From: Maledivibacter sp.
Lineage (GTDB): Bacteria; Bacillota; Clostridia; Peptostreptococcales; Caminicellaceae
Assembly: GCA_025210375.1 (NCBI GenBank)
Contig: JAOASB010000010.1
Location: 47,703 to 111,702 of the forward strand
Length of the DNA: 64,000 bases
Reading direction: 5' to 3'
Shown here: piece after piece, positions 17,212 to 25,157 of the stretch
Numbering within the stretch: position 1 is the first letter of the stretch
How the letters are laid out: the number at the start of each line of letters is the position of its first letter
Notes under the pieces: model-generated
Told to the model about the DNA's origin: nothing
What the model saw: only the letters and a program-made list of their open reading frames with translations
The model's database searches: none
Position numbers and translations under genes: made by a program

Positions 17212-18951
17212 ATGAAAAAGTATATTATTACAATTTTATTAGTGGCTTTTTCCATTCAAATTGGTATATGCCAAGATAAAAGTACAATGACTAATGAAGG
17301 GAATATATATAAGGAAGATTATATACAAGCCTGTAAACTTATCTCAAAAAATTATATATATCTAGAAAAAAAGCTAAATAAAACTAGAGAAGAATTCTTA
17401 GAGGAATCCATGAATCATGCACAAACCGTTGATTGGAGTAAAGGGAAGTCACAGTTTATTAATCAGATAAGAAAGCTTAGAGCAAAATTTAACGATGGAC
17501 ACTTTTCCTGGTCTTTGGGTGATGATTTATGTACCAATGAATATCCAAAGTTTCTTGGCTTCGTTTTAACTATTGGAGCTGATGAAAGGGTATATGTAGA
17601 AAAAGTATATCCAAACTTTACCGATAAAATATCCGAGGGATATGAAATAGTTAAATGGAATGGAAAAGATATAGGGGAAGAAATAGAGAGAATAGGTAAG
17701 GTAAATCCTCAATCAACAAAATATGCCACCGATGAAATAGCTGCTAGAAGATTGATATTTGAATTGTCAAATCAACCCTTAATTGAGGATATGAAGCCCG
17801 TTACTATTACTTATAAAGATGAAAAGGGCATAATATGCGATGTTACCCTTAATTGGAAGGATTGTAAAGCTACAGTTAGTAAGGAAAAATATAATAAGCT
17901 GAAGGACAAGTATGAGGATATTATTTTACTCACTAGATCCCTAATGCCTTCCTTAGAAGAAATACCTGAAGATGTTAAGTATATACATCCCTCATTATTA
18001 TATTATTCACGGGAAATGAATTCAAAGAAATATACAATATTACATCCTAGAGATTTTTTTTATTGGAAAATGGAAGATTTAGACAATACCTTCAAGGAGA
18101 TTGTAAATGAAAAACCAGATGTTCTTGTAGTTGACCTAAAGGATTCAGCGGGAGGAGCATTTAACCAAGTATTATTCCTGTCTAATATTTTAAATGTACA
18201 AAAAGAATTTAAATTCTTCTACGATAAGATCCATGAAGAGACAGGGCTAAGACTTACAGGGAATGACAACTTCAATTTTATAACTGATAAAATCAATCTA
18301 AACAATGTGTGGAAAGGTGATGTGATTTTTAGAATCAATCCTCTCACATGTAGTGGTGGAGATTTCTTTGCAAGATGGATGCAATTATCAAATAGGGGAA
18401 TTATTATAGGACGCCCATCGGCAGGGGCTGGAGGTGGAACAGATGGCTTTACTTTAGATAATACTAAAACAACCATACAGTTTCCACTAAGGGAAAGAAT
18501 AATAATTGGAGATGATAAGTCAATAGAAGGAAATTCAGTAATTCCTAATACCATATATTATGGAGATTTGATTGATTTCTTGAAGGAACACGGAAAAGAG
18601 ATATCTGATAATGATACAGGTAATATAAGTAATGAAGGCCATACCATTGATCAACTGTGTGATGGAGTGCTATCAAATAATATTGAACTAGTAAATAAAA
18701 TAATTGCCAGCAGTTCAGTGGATATTAATCAAAAGGATTCCAAGGGATTTTATCCCATTGGAATGGTACTTCCCATGAATAATTGTGAAATGGCAATAAT
18801 ATTATTGGATGCTGGAGTAAATCCCCATGTTGTACCTAGGATTTCAGATACAAAGGGAAAAACGGTATATGATTATGTAATGAGCGAAGAGAGTGATTGC
18901 AGTAAATATTTCAAAAACATATTTAAAGAACATAGTAAATATAAAAAGTAA
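17212..18951 (+). CDS. Secreted S41-like peptidase with ankyrin-repeat tail
   Basis: A 579-residue protein with a signal peptide ('YIITILLVAFSIQIGICQ'). Residues ~290-440 carry the S41/tail-specific protease fold: 'KPDVLVVDLKDSAGG' and 'NPLTCSGGDFFARWMQ', where the Ser of TCSGG would be the nucleophile, then 'GIIIGRPSAGAGGGTDGF'. The C-terminal ~80 residues look like ankyrin repeats ('INQKDSKGFYPIGMVLPMNN', 'AIILLDAGVNPHVV'). An ankyrin tail on a secreted S41-like protein is unusual. Start: TTG 17194 is upstream of the GGGGGGAG site; ATG 17212 is preferred. It lies 23 bp after the HAD gene. Substrate unknown. Confidence 0.7.
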   Translation: MKKYIITILLVAFSIQIGICQDKSTMTNEGNIYKEDYIQACKLISKNYIYLEKKLNKTREEFLEESMNHAQTVDWSKGKSQFINQIRKLRAKFNDGHFSWSLGDDLCTNEYPKFLGFVLTIGADERVYVEKVYPNFTDKISEGYEIVKWNGKDIGEEIERIGKVNPQSTKYATDEIAARRLIFELSNQPLIEDMKPVTITYKDEKGIICDVTLNWKDCKATVSKEKYNKLKDKYEDIILLTRSLMPSLEEIPEDVKYIHPSLLYYSREMNSKKYTILHPRDFFYWKMEDLDNTFKEIVNEKPDVLVVDLKDSAGGAFNQVLFLSNILNVQKEFKFFYDKIHEETGLRLTGNDNFNFITDKINLNNVWKGDVIFRINPLTCSGGDFFARWMQLSNRGIIIGRPSAGAGGGTDGFTLDNTKTTIQFPLRERIIIGDDKSIEGNSVIPNTIYYGDLIDFLKEHGKEISDNDTGNISNEGHTIDQLCDGVLSNNIELVNKIIASSSVDINQKDSKGFYPIGMVLPMNNCEMAIILLDAGVNPHVVPRISDTKGKTVYDYVMSEESDCSKYFKNIFKEHSKYKK

Positions 18952-18970
18952 GTTTTGCATGGGAAGGGTA

Positions 18971-19016
18971 AGGAGTTGTTGATAATTATACTATAATGTT
19001 GTCAACAATTCTTTTT
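18971..19016 (+). terminator. Terminator of the HAD/S41 operon
   Basis: GAGTTGTTGA (18973-18982) pairs with TCAACAATTC (19002-19011), followed by TTTTT. Confidence 0.7.
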
Positions 19017-19017
19017 C

Positions 19018-19059
19018 TATAGATTTCCCAAAGTTAAAGTCTATACTAAAATCCCTATA
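19018..19059. repeat. MITE family 2, short 42-bp form
   Basis: It begins TATAGATTTCCCAAAGTTAA and ends ATCCCTATA. The two ends are joined with little interior, as at 40488-40528 and 57953-57994. Confidence 0.5.
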
Positions 19060-19150
19060 GCACAAATTTTAACAACAAAATTTATATAAAATTTATGGGA
19101 GAAAAAAGATATTTAGGACGTAGTAATATATGAAAGGGGGATTGAGGATT

Positions 19151-19696
19151 TTGGAATACTCACAAAGTGCACTTGTGGAAGGAATACGGAATAAGGATAT
19201 GCTTGCTTATGAATATATGATAAGTAAATATACAAAAACAATTTATTGCCTGGCATATAATATTTTATGTAAATCACTTAATAGGGAAGATATCGAAGAA
19301 TGTGTATCCGATGTTTTTCTAGATGCATGGCTTAAAATCGATGAATTTGACCAAGAAAAAGGGAATTTTAGAACTTGGCTACTGATTTTAACAAAATACA
19401 AAGCCCTTACATATAAACGCAAGAAAAAACCAAGAAATGTTATTAGTATTGAGAAATTTGAAATACAAGATAGTTATAATCTAGAGAAACAATTGATTTT
19501 AAGACAAGATCAAGAAAAGGTTATAGAAACAATCAATTCCTTTAATAAAGTAGATAAAGAAATATTTTTTAGGAGATACTTCTTTGAAGAAAAGATAAGT
19601 GATTTGGCAAAGGCCTTTAATTTATCTAGATCTGCTATAGATAATAGACTTTTAAGGGGCAGGAAAGTCATAAAGGAGGTATTGAATTATGAATGA
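19151..19696 (+). CDS. ECF-type RNA polymerase sigma factor
   Basis: A 181-residue sigma-70-family factor with only regions 2 and 4. Region 2 spans 'YEYMISKYTKTIYCLAYNIL' to 'GNFRTWLLILTKYKAL'; region 4 holds the HTH 'EEKISDLAKAFNLSRSAIDN'. Start: ATG 19130 has no good ribosome site, while AAAGGGGG at 19132-19139 is well spaced for TTG 19151, giving the usual 'MEYSQSALVEGIR' beginning. It overlaps the anti-sigma gene by 8 bp, so the two are coupled. It directs RNA polymerase to a small set of promoters, probably including its own. Confidence 0.85.
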   Translation: MEYSQSALVEGIRNKDMLAYEYMISKYTKTIYCLAYNILCKSLNREDIEECVSDVFLDAWLKIDEFDQEKGNFRTWLLILTKYKALTYKRKKKPRNVISIEKFEIQDSYNLEKQLILRQDQEKVIETINSFNKVDKEIFFRRYFFEEKISDLAKAFNLSRSAIDNRLLRGRKVIKEVLNYE

Positions 19697-21044
19697 AGAT
19701 AAATTAATTGAGCTATTAAATAATATGGATGATGATTTAATTGAAGAAGAAATTGACAAATTAATGAATGGAGTTGAAATAGATATGGATTCTATAAAGA
19801 AGAAAGCTCATCAAAAACTTAACAACAATAATAAAAAGGGTAGAGGTAAGAAAAAACTTCCATACGTGGCGGCTGCTTGCCTGTGCCTGTTAACCATAAC
19901 TACTGTTTATGCCGATGATATTTCAGAAGCGATTAAATCCTTTTTTAATAAGACACCCGTATATTCAACTATTGTCGACGGAGATGCTTATTACCTAAAG
20001 GAAAGTCACACTTTAAATAATGATATTAAAATAGAAAGTGTAATGGTTTCCGAGGGGAAATTGGAAATGGAATTGACCTCAGATTTAAGTTTAAGTGAAC
20101 TAGGAGATATAAATATTATACCTAAAAATAATCCTGATATTATCTACTTTCCAGGAGGCTACTCCGGGGGAGACGGTGAGGAAAAAAATGAATATTTCCT
20201 TAGCTTCATGAACAAAACAGAAAACAACTATAATATAAAACCCTTTAAAGATTTTCAGTTCACAATTGCTGGGAATTCATATGATGTTTCATTGGAAGAA
20301 GCTAAAAGCTTAGATTCAAAGGATGAGATTCATATTTCCAATAATCCAGTAAATAATGTGGAGGGTGTAAATATTGGAGCTAAAGTTATAAAGGAAAATG
20401 AAAAACTGAATATACAATTAGTTTCGTCATTTAAGGATAAAAACTTAAAATTAGTAAATTTCGGTAAGCCTACTGAAGAAACAGTTGCAGCTACATTTGA
20501 AGACTTAGGGGAGAACGGTGTTGTTACAACTTCTACAGGTAATCAAATAGACAGTGTTTATGTATTTGATGAAATTGATAATAAATATATTCTAGAAATT
20601 CCACAGGATTCAAAGGGTTATCCTGTAAGCATATTTGAAACAGATGCACCAAAGGATAAGGGCTTGACACTAAAATTGCCGTCAATAATTGCTTCTTACG
20701 ATGGAGAAATAGATTCATTATCATTTAGTATTCCAGATGAAGGTGAAGCCACTTTGAATAAAGAAATTGATTTCAAAATTCAAAAGGCTATTGTCAAGAA
20801 TATTAAAAGAGTATCACCAACGTCTGCTGAGATAGAGTTTGAACTCAATACCAATGGTGATGAAAATATTAACATAAGATCCTTTAATTTTTACAGTACC
20901 AACATAAAAAAAATATCCACTGAATTTAGCGGTAATAAAGCTATAATGAATTTAGAACTTGATGAAAAGCTTGACACTGCCAATATTGAAATATCATATC
21001 CTGACTTTGTAATGAATGGCGATTGGGTAATTGACTTGAAATAA
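19689..21044 (+). CDS. Membrane anti-sigma factor, DUF4179 type
   Basis: A 451-residue single-pass membrane protein. Residues ~1-55 are a charged cytoplasmic segment that would bind the sigma factor, 'LPYVAAACLCLLTITTVYA' (~57-75) is the transmembrane helix and the rest is extracellular. 'DDISEAIKSFFNKTPVYSTI' just after the membrane and the following beta-rich region fit the DUF4179 anti-sigma family. It overlaps the sigma gene by 8 bp. It likely holds the sigma factor at the membrane until an envelope signal releases it. Signal unknown. Confidence 0.8.
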   Translation: MNEDKLIELLNNMDDDLIEEEIDKLMNGVEIDMDSIKKKAHQKLNNNNKKGRGKKKLPYVAAACLCLLTITTVYADDISEAIKSFFNKTPVYSTIVDGDAYYLKESHTLNNDIKIESVMVSEGKLEMELTSDLSLSELGDINIIPKNNPDIIYFPGGYSGGDGEEKNEYFLSFMNKTENNYNIKPFKDFQFTIAGNSYDVSLEEAKSLDSKDEIHISNNPVNNVEGVNIGAKVIKENEKLNIQLVSSFKDKNLKLVNFGKPTEETVAATFEDLGENGVVTTSTGNQIDSVYVFDEIDNKYILEIPQDSKGYPVSIFETDAPKDKGLTLKLPSIIASYDGEIDSLSFSIPDEGEATLNKEIDFKIQKAIVKNIKRVSPTSAEIEFELNTNGDENINIRSFNFYSTNIKKISTEFSGNKAIMNLELDEKLDTANIEISYPDFVMNGDWVIDLK

Positions 21045-21052
21045 ATATATAA

Positions 21053-21151
21053 AGATAAACAACTTCAAGGTTTAATATATTTCAAAGAAAAAATGTAGAA
21101 GCATTCATTATTTTCTTTGAAATATATTTTAAATCTTAATGTTGTTTATCT
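21053..21151. repeat. 99-bp imperfect palindrome after the anti-sigma gene
   Basis: The ends AGATAAACAAC and GTTGTTTATCT pair, and inside them 17 bp of ATATATTTCAAAGAAAA pair with the opposite arm. It may act as a terminator hairpin, or be a palindromic repeat; no other copy was noticed. Confidence 0.55.
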
Positions 21152-21184
21152 ATAATAAAACCTAAATTTATAGAGAACCTAAAG

Positions 21185-21217
21185 AAGAATCCTTTAAACC
21201 ATAGGGATTCTTTTTTT
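21185..21217 (+). terminator. Intrinsic terminator
   Basis: AAGAATCC and GGATTCTT form an 8-bp stem (21185-21192 with 21205-21212) followed by a run of T. Confidence 0.65.
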
Positions 21218-21381
21218 GAGGTCCTTTATCAAAGCTAATTGTAATTTTCAAAACCCATACAGGGTTGTAAATATTATAAGACTGTGTTAGTATATAAACC
21301 TATGTTAGTATATGAACCCATGGGGAGCTTCCTATAGATTTTACAATATAATTGCTAATAACGAATGGAGGAAATGAAATC

Positions 21382-21723
21382 ATGAATGCTTTACCAAATT
21401 GCCCAAAATGCAATTCTCAGTACACCTACGAAGATGGAAATCTTCTTGTTTGTCCAGAATGTGCCCATGAGTGGACTCTACAATCACAAGCCGAAGATAG
21501 TGAAGATGAAAGAGTCATAAAAGATGCAAATGGGAATATTTTAAATGATGGAGATTCTGTAACAGTAATCAAGGACCTTAAGGTAAAGGGGACTTCATCG
21601 GTTATAAAAATAGGGACAAAAGTAAAAAATATACGTTTGATTGAGGGAGATCATGATATCGATTGTAAAATAGATGGTTTTGGAGCTATGAAATTAAAAT
21701 CCCAATTTGTTAAAAAGGCATAG
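21382..21723 (+). CDS. yjdM: YjdM/PhnA-family protein
   Basis: A 113-residue protein. The N-terminus is a zinc ribbon, '[20 protein letters not shown]', with two CxxC pairs; the C-terminal ~70 residues are the conserved YjdM beta-barrel ('[20 protein letters not shown]', '[20 protein letters not shown]'). The family was named for alkylphosphonate utilisation in E. coli, but that role is doubtful. Start: TTG 21352 is in frame, but GGAGG at 21366-21370 fits ATG 21382. It stands alone, followed by its own terminator and then the IS1595-like element. Confidence 0.85.
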   Translation: MNALPNCPKCNSQYTYEDGNLLVCPECAHEWTLQSQAEDSEDERVIKDANGNILNDGDSVTVIKDLKVKGTSSVIKIGTKVKNIRLIEGDHDIDCKIDGFGAMKLKSQFVKKA

Positions 21724-21746
21724 CCAATAGGTATGAAATCGATATG

Positions 21747-21774
21747 AGAGTTCTTTTAAGGGCTCTTTTTTTTT
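21747..21774 (+). terminator. Terminator of yjdM
   Basis: AGAGTTC pairs with GGGCTCT through two G-T wobbles, followed by a T-run. The T-run leads directly into the target duplication of the IS element. Confidence 0.55.
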
Positions 21775-21869
21775 ATTTAAGGCTCTGTTAGATTTGAGTG
21801 TTGTTATTTGACTTGTGCGAAATAATGTTCTATAATGAATAAGAACATATATTCGTAAAAGAGCCATTT

Positions 21870-22306
21870 ATGCCATCAATACATGTAATTTTCAAAGATA
21901 TCAAGACCTTGACTGATAGTGAGATTGAAGAACTGTTTAACAATATCGGTGAAATCATATCTTCTAGAGCCATGACAAATTCATTATATAATGTTAGCCT
22001 TGAGCAATGGATTGACTATTGGTGATGGGATTATCCATCCGTAAATCGGCTACAATCTGCCAAGTTTCTGTTAAAACTTCATTCTATATGAGACACAGAC
22101 TTCTTGATGCTGTGCGTAATTTTCAAGGTGAGCGTGGTAAACAAGTTAAGAAGCGTGGCATCAGTAACGAGCAAGCTTGTATGGCTACAAACATTTATTG
22201 ATGAAAAAGAAATCGTCAAAGCAAAGCAACTACTTATAAACGGTTCAACTAAGTTGACTGATACAAACCTTCAACAATATCGTACAAGAGGACATCTATA
22301 TGTATA
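21870..22306 (+). pseudogene. IS1595-family transposase remnant
   Basis: Three frames carry pieces of one transposase. From ATG 21870 a 51-codon piece ends '...LYNVSLEQWIDYW'. A second frame (from about 22019) reads 'VMGLSIRKSATICQVSVKTS' and '...KRGISNEQACMA', matching the helix-turn-helix and 'RGISNEQ' regions of IS1595 transposases. A third frame continues to 22306. The N-terminal zinc ribbon and most of the DDE catalytic core are missing. It is clearly inactive. Confidence 0.75.
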
Positions 22307-22460
22307 GATAGAATATTATTTGATTGATTTGAATATAATTGATTACTCTATTAATAGTGCTACTTATAACTGGTACTAAAAATGATGAACATGAACAAAA
22401 GTATCTTTTGTGTTATCATTAATTTAGAAATACCATTATTTAGAAAAATGAGGGAAGAAC

Positions 22461-22904
22461 ATGAAAAAACATACAATCTTAATGGCGAGTATATATATTG
22501 TTTCATTAAGTATTAATCTCATTCCATCGCTAAAACACCCAGACTCAAACCTTACCTTGATAAATTTATTAACATCTCTGATGCTGATGATTGCAATTAT
22601 TTTGTGGGTCAAATCTGTTGCCACTTCAAAAAAAACCAGATTTTTAAAAATTATATCGGCAATCGGGATGATTAGTGGTATTTTTGTATTCAGCATATCT
22701 CAAGTACAACACATTACCTATGAGATTTTGATTTTGGATATTGTTTCAGGAATACAATATCCTTTGTATCTATTATTTATTACACCCTTATTTGGGATAA
22801 ATTATATTCTGAATACTAATTATGGAGTATTTTCTGTAATAATATCTTTGTTTTATCTGGCTACTTTTTTACTTTGTTCATTTTATCAAAAGAAACAGAA
22901 ATAG
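22461..22904 (+). CDS. Four-helix membrane protein, passenger of the IS element
   Basis: A 147-residue protein with about four transmembrane helices (roughly residues 6-23, 32-50, 60-80 and 120-142), and a basic C-terminus 'FYQKKQK'. GAGGGAAG lies 8 bp before the ATG. It lies within the terminal repeats of the IS1595-like element, downstream of the dead transposase, and has its own terminator (22923-22950), so it seems to be a passenger gene. I recognise no family. Confidence 0.6.
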   Translation: MKKHTILMASIYIVSLSINLIPSLKHPDSNLTLINLLTSLMLMIAIILWVKSVATSKKTRFLKIISAIGMISGIFVFSISQVQHITYEILILDIVSGIQYPLYLLFITPLFGINYILNTNYGVFSVIISLFYLATFLLCSFYQKKQK

Positions 22905-22922
22905 TGAATTGCTATATTAGGT

Positions 22923-22950
22923 GATTGCAAATATGCAATCATCTTTTTTA
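22923..22950 (+). terminator. Terminator of the IS passenger gene
   Basis: GATTGCA pairs with TGCAATC across a 4-nt loop, followed by ATCTTTTTT, inside the element's right end. Confidence 0.6.
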
Positions 22951-23068
22951 TGACTCTAAACAAGACTAAAATCTAACAGAGCTTTATTTAAAGTTATGCT
23001 TATTGACAAAAATATTAGGGATAATAAAATAAGAAGTGAGATCATAAAAATTTGAGTAGAAGTCCACT

Positions 23069-23206
23069 ACAGTTAAATATAAAGATGTGGCTGATGTTCT
23101 AGAGAAAAACGGACTTTCAGTTCTAGATAAGCCTCCATATAACGATTATATACATCGTGTAGATCAATCCATAAATCGTAATTTGATAGCAGCAGTAAAG
23201 CCTTGA
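23069..23206 (+). pseudogene. C-terminal gene remnant (46 codons)
   Basis: An open frame reads 'VKYKDVADVLEKNGLSVLDK' and ends 'NRNLIAAVKP' then stop. It has no start codon or ribosome site and lies between the IS element and the EamA gene. It looks like the 3' end of a lost gene; the product cannot be named. Confidence 0.4.
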
Positions 23207-23242
23207 TAAAGGTCATAAGCATTAGAAAAAGGAGGAGCTTTC

Positions 23243-24130
23243 ATGAAAAAGGGAAAAGCAGAAATCATTATGGTAGTAATTGTAGCCATGTGGGGGCTAT
23301 CTTTCAGTTTGACTAAACCAATATTAAGGGATATTGAAATATTTAATTTTATGGCTCTTAGATTTTTGATTGGTGGCTTCATATTGTCTAGCATATTATT
23401 TTTATCTGGAAGGCTTAGGTTTACACGGGAGCAATTAATCGGAGGTGGGATCACAGGAGGGGTTCTATTCCTTGGATTTGTATTTCATACCATTGGTTTA
23501 AAATATACAACCGTTGCTAAAAACGCATTTATTGTTGGAAGTAGTGTAGTTTTTGTACCCTTTATGTCTACATACATAGGAAAACAGAAGCAATCCCTAA
23601 TTATTTGGGTGGGGACTTGCATGGCCATACTTGGTTTGGCACTGGTGACATTAGAAGGACACCAAGGAGGCATTAATTTTGGAGATTTAATGACATTAAT
23701 AGGATCAGTTATTTTAGCATATTACATTATTTTGGTTGAAGAATACGTTAAAAAGTATGATGCAATACTGATTGCAGTTACTCAAATTAATGTTGTGGGT
23801 CTTCTGAGCCTTATTGCATCTTTTATAGTAGAAAAACCAACAGTAAATTTATCCTTGGAGGCCTGGAAAAGCATGTTGTTTTTAGGGATTGTATGTACTG
23901 CTTTAGCATATTTATTAGCAAATGTATGTCAAAAGCATATTCCCGCCACTAATATGGCGTTGATATATACTCTTGAGCCAGTTTTTGCAGCTTTATTTGG
24001 ATGGATATTCTTATCTGAAAGTATAGGAATTCAAGCTGTAATTGGAGCTATTGTCATTGTAATCAGTGCGGGCTTGCCAAATATAGATTTGTTTATTAAA
24101 AAAATGGGCAGGCGTATCCAGATAGAGTAA
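23243..24130 (+). CDS. EamA/DMT-family transporter
   Basis: A 295-residue inner-membrane protein with about ten transmembrane helices and two EamA repeats. 'AMWGLSFSLTKPIL' in helix 1 and 'ALIYTLEPVFAALFGWIFLS' near residue 240 are family hallmarks. Members export or import metabolites and drugs; the substrate cannot be told. AAAGGAGGAG precedes the ATG. It is monocistronic and ends at the composite terminator element 24158-24355. Confidence 0.9.
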   Translation: MKKGKAEIIMVVIVAMWGLSFSLTKPILRDIEIFNFMALRFLIGGFILSSILFLSGRLRFTREQLIGGGITGGVLFLGFVFHTIGLKYTTVAKNAFIVGSSVVFVPFMSTYIGKQKQSLIIWVGTCMAILGLALVTLEGHQGGINFGDLMTLIGSVILAYYIILVEEYVKKYDAILIAVTQINVVGLLSLIASFIVEKPTVNLSLEAWKSMLFLGIVCTALAYLLANVCQKHIPATNMALIYTLEPVFAALFGWIFLSESIGIQAVIGAIVIVISAGLPNIDLFIKKMGRRIQIE

Positions 24131-24157
24131 AAATAATATTCATAACGTAATGCTAAA

Positions 24158-24355
24158 AGCCTCAGCAGTTTGCTGAGGCTCAGATTATTTACTTTGTCAA
24201 CAATCTGGTAGGCTACCTAAAAACCTGAAGTTCGAGGCGTGCTGAAACCGAGAGGCTGCAGCGTATATAGACATACGTAAGGGTTCTTGGTTGAAGCAAC
24301 AACAAAGAAATTCGGGTTTTTAGGTAGCCTAAAGCCTCAGCAATTTGCTGAGGCT
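24158..24355 (+). repeat. Terminator-nested 150-bp element, copy 2
   Basis: The 150-bp unit (24181-24330) lies between two copies of AGCCTCAGCA-n3-TGCTGAGGCT (24158-24180, 24333-24355). The flanking hairpins agree at 24 of 25 bases. Genes converge here (EamA, + and the small - strand gene), and the outer hairpins probably form their shared terminator. The left hairpin has an A-run before it but no T-run after it, as though a single bidirectional terminator was split and copied. Confidence 0.85.
24211..24329 (+). ncRNA. Putative 119-nt structured RNA core, copy 2
   Basis: The outer helix pairs GGCTACCTAAAAACC with GGGTTTTTAGGTAGCC. Inside, AACCGAG pairs with CTTGGTT, where copy 1 has AAGCGAG and CTTGCTT. 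The hairpin CGTATATAGACATACG is identical to copy 1. Length equals copies 1 and 3. Expression is unproven. Confidence 0.45.
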
Positions 24356-24359
24356 TAAT

Positions 24360-24677
24360 TTAATCCTTCAAAAATTTTTTGATGGAATTATATTTTTTTT
24401 CTTCCCTAGAAAGAAAATCAAGGGAGCCTACTATTTTTTTTAGATCTTCACTTTTTTTGCAAGTAAACTTCTTGCTTCTAAGGGGGATTTTCATTTTAGG
24501 TAGAAAAACTTCAGAAGATTTTTCTTCGTCTTTAGGGGTAATTAGTAGTACTACTTCTTCAACATTACCTTTATGTAATTTAGAGTTATCCTTACTCTCA
24601 GTGTCATATTTAGATTCAATCAAATTAATGACTTTTTCAATGTCTGGGGCTTTACCTTGTATTGTGATCTTTGACAT
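24360..24677 (-). CDS. Small protein of unknown function (paralogue of 24843-25067 product)
   Basis: A 105-residue, very basic and acidic protein with no membrane segment. The N-terminal half resembles a small alpha/beta fold; the C-terminal half has 'LPKMKIPLRSKKFTCKKSED' then 'LKKI', which is echoed in the next gene. The longer reading frame begins at 24767, but GAGGGAGTG lies just before ATG 24677, so that is the start. It ends against the terminator of the copy 2 element. Function unknown. Confidence 0.65.
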   Translation of the reverse strand: MSKITIQGKAPDIEKVINLIESKYDTESKDNSKLHKGNVEEVVLLITPKDEEKSSEVFLPKMKIPLRSKKFTCKKSEDLKKIVGSLDFLSREEKKYNSIKKFLKD

Positions 24678-24842
24678 ATATATCACTCCCTCTGAAGTAT
24701 ACTCTAAAAATAGGAGTTCTAAACCTGTATTTTGTACTATATTTATACCCCTATAAAATATACTCAACCATTTGAAAAGTATTCTTACTTTAAACTATGA
24801 ATAACCATGAAATTGGTGCAAAAAAAAAACAGGTATTTCTAT

Positions 24843-25067
24843 CTACCTGTTTTCTAGATAATAATTAAAAATTAGTGCTAGTTTTTTATTAGAATCCTGG
24901 ATTTTCTTTAAATCCTCACTAATGGGAGTGTCCATTTTTTTATTTCTTAAAGGTAATTTGAAATTTGGCATTTTCACCTCGGAGATTGAAACATTAGTAG
25001 CTTTAGTTTGTGGGATATCCAACAGAGATGACTCAAAAATATCTTGATTTTTTGCGATAACTTCCAT
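24843..25067 (-). CDS. Small protein of unknown function sharing a C-terminal motif with its neighbour
   Basis: A 74-residue protein. 'MPNFKLPLRNKKMDTPISED' then 'LKKI' matches the C-terminal part of the 24360-24677 product (MP-K-K-PLR-KK-T...SEDLKKI), so the two are probably paralogues or share a binding motif. Its ribosome site AAAGGAGG is too far (about 33 nt) from the ATG unless the intervening hairpin folds (see 25065-25108). It sits between its paralogue and a membrane protein, all on the - strand. No family recognised. Confidence 0.6.
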   Translation of the reverse strand: MEVIAKNQDIFESSLLDIPQTKATNVSISEVKMPNFKLPLRNKKMDTPISEDLKKIQDSNKKLALIFNYYLENR

Positions 25068-25108
25068 TGTGTATAGTTGACTTTAACCTACAGTCAACAT
25101 CCTCCTTT
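25065..25108 (-). promoter_or_regulatory. Ribosome site with an intervening hairpin
   Basis: On the - strand, AAAGGAGG (25101-25108) is followed by a perfect 7-bp hairpin GTTGACT...AGTCAAC (25076-25098), then 8 nt and the ATG. Linear spacing is about 33 nt; with the hairpin folded it is about 10 nt, a normal distance. Known parallels exist where a stem-loop brings the ribosome site to the start (phage T4 gene 38). Confidence 0.5.
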
Positions 25109-25157
25109 CTAAGCTTTAAGCATACCGAATCTAGCAATTAATTTCATTATACCATAT

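Larger units (their letters stand above)
21781..22983 (+). mobile_element. IS1595-like element, transposase decayed, ends and target duplication intact
   Basis: The left end GGCTCTGTTAGATTT (21781-21795) and right end AAATCTAACAGAGCT (22969-22983) are inverted repeats with one mismatch. An 8-bp direct repeat TTATTTAA flanks both sides (21773-21780, 22984-22991), the duplication length expected for IS1595-family elements. Inside are a broken transposase (21870-22306) and a membrane-protein gene (22461-22904). Total 1203 bp. With a broken transposase it could move only with help from another copy. Confidence 0.8.
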
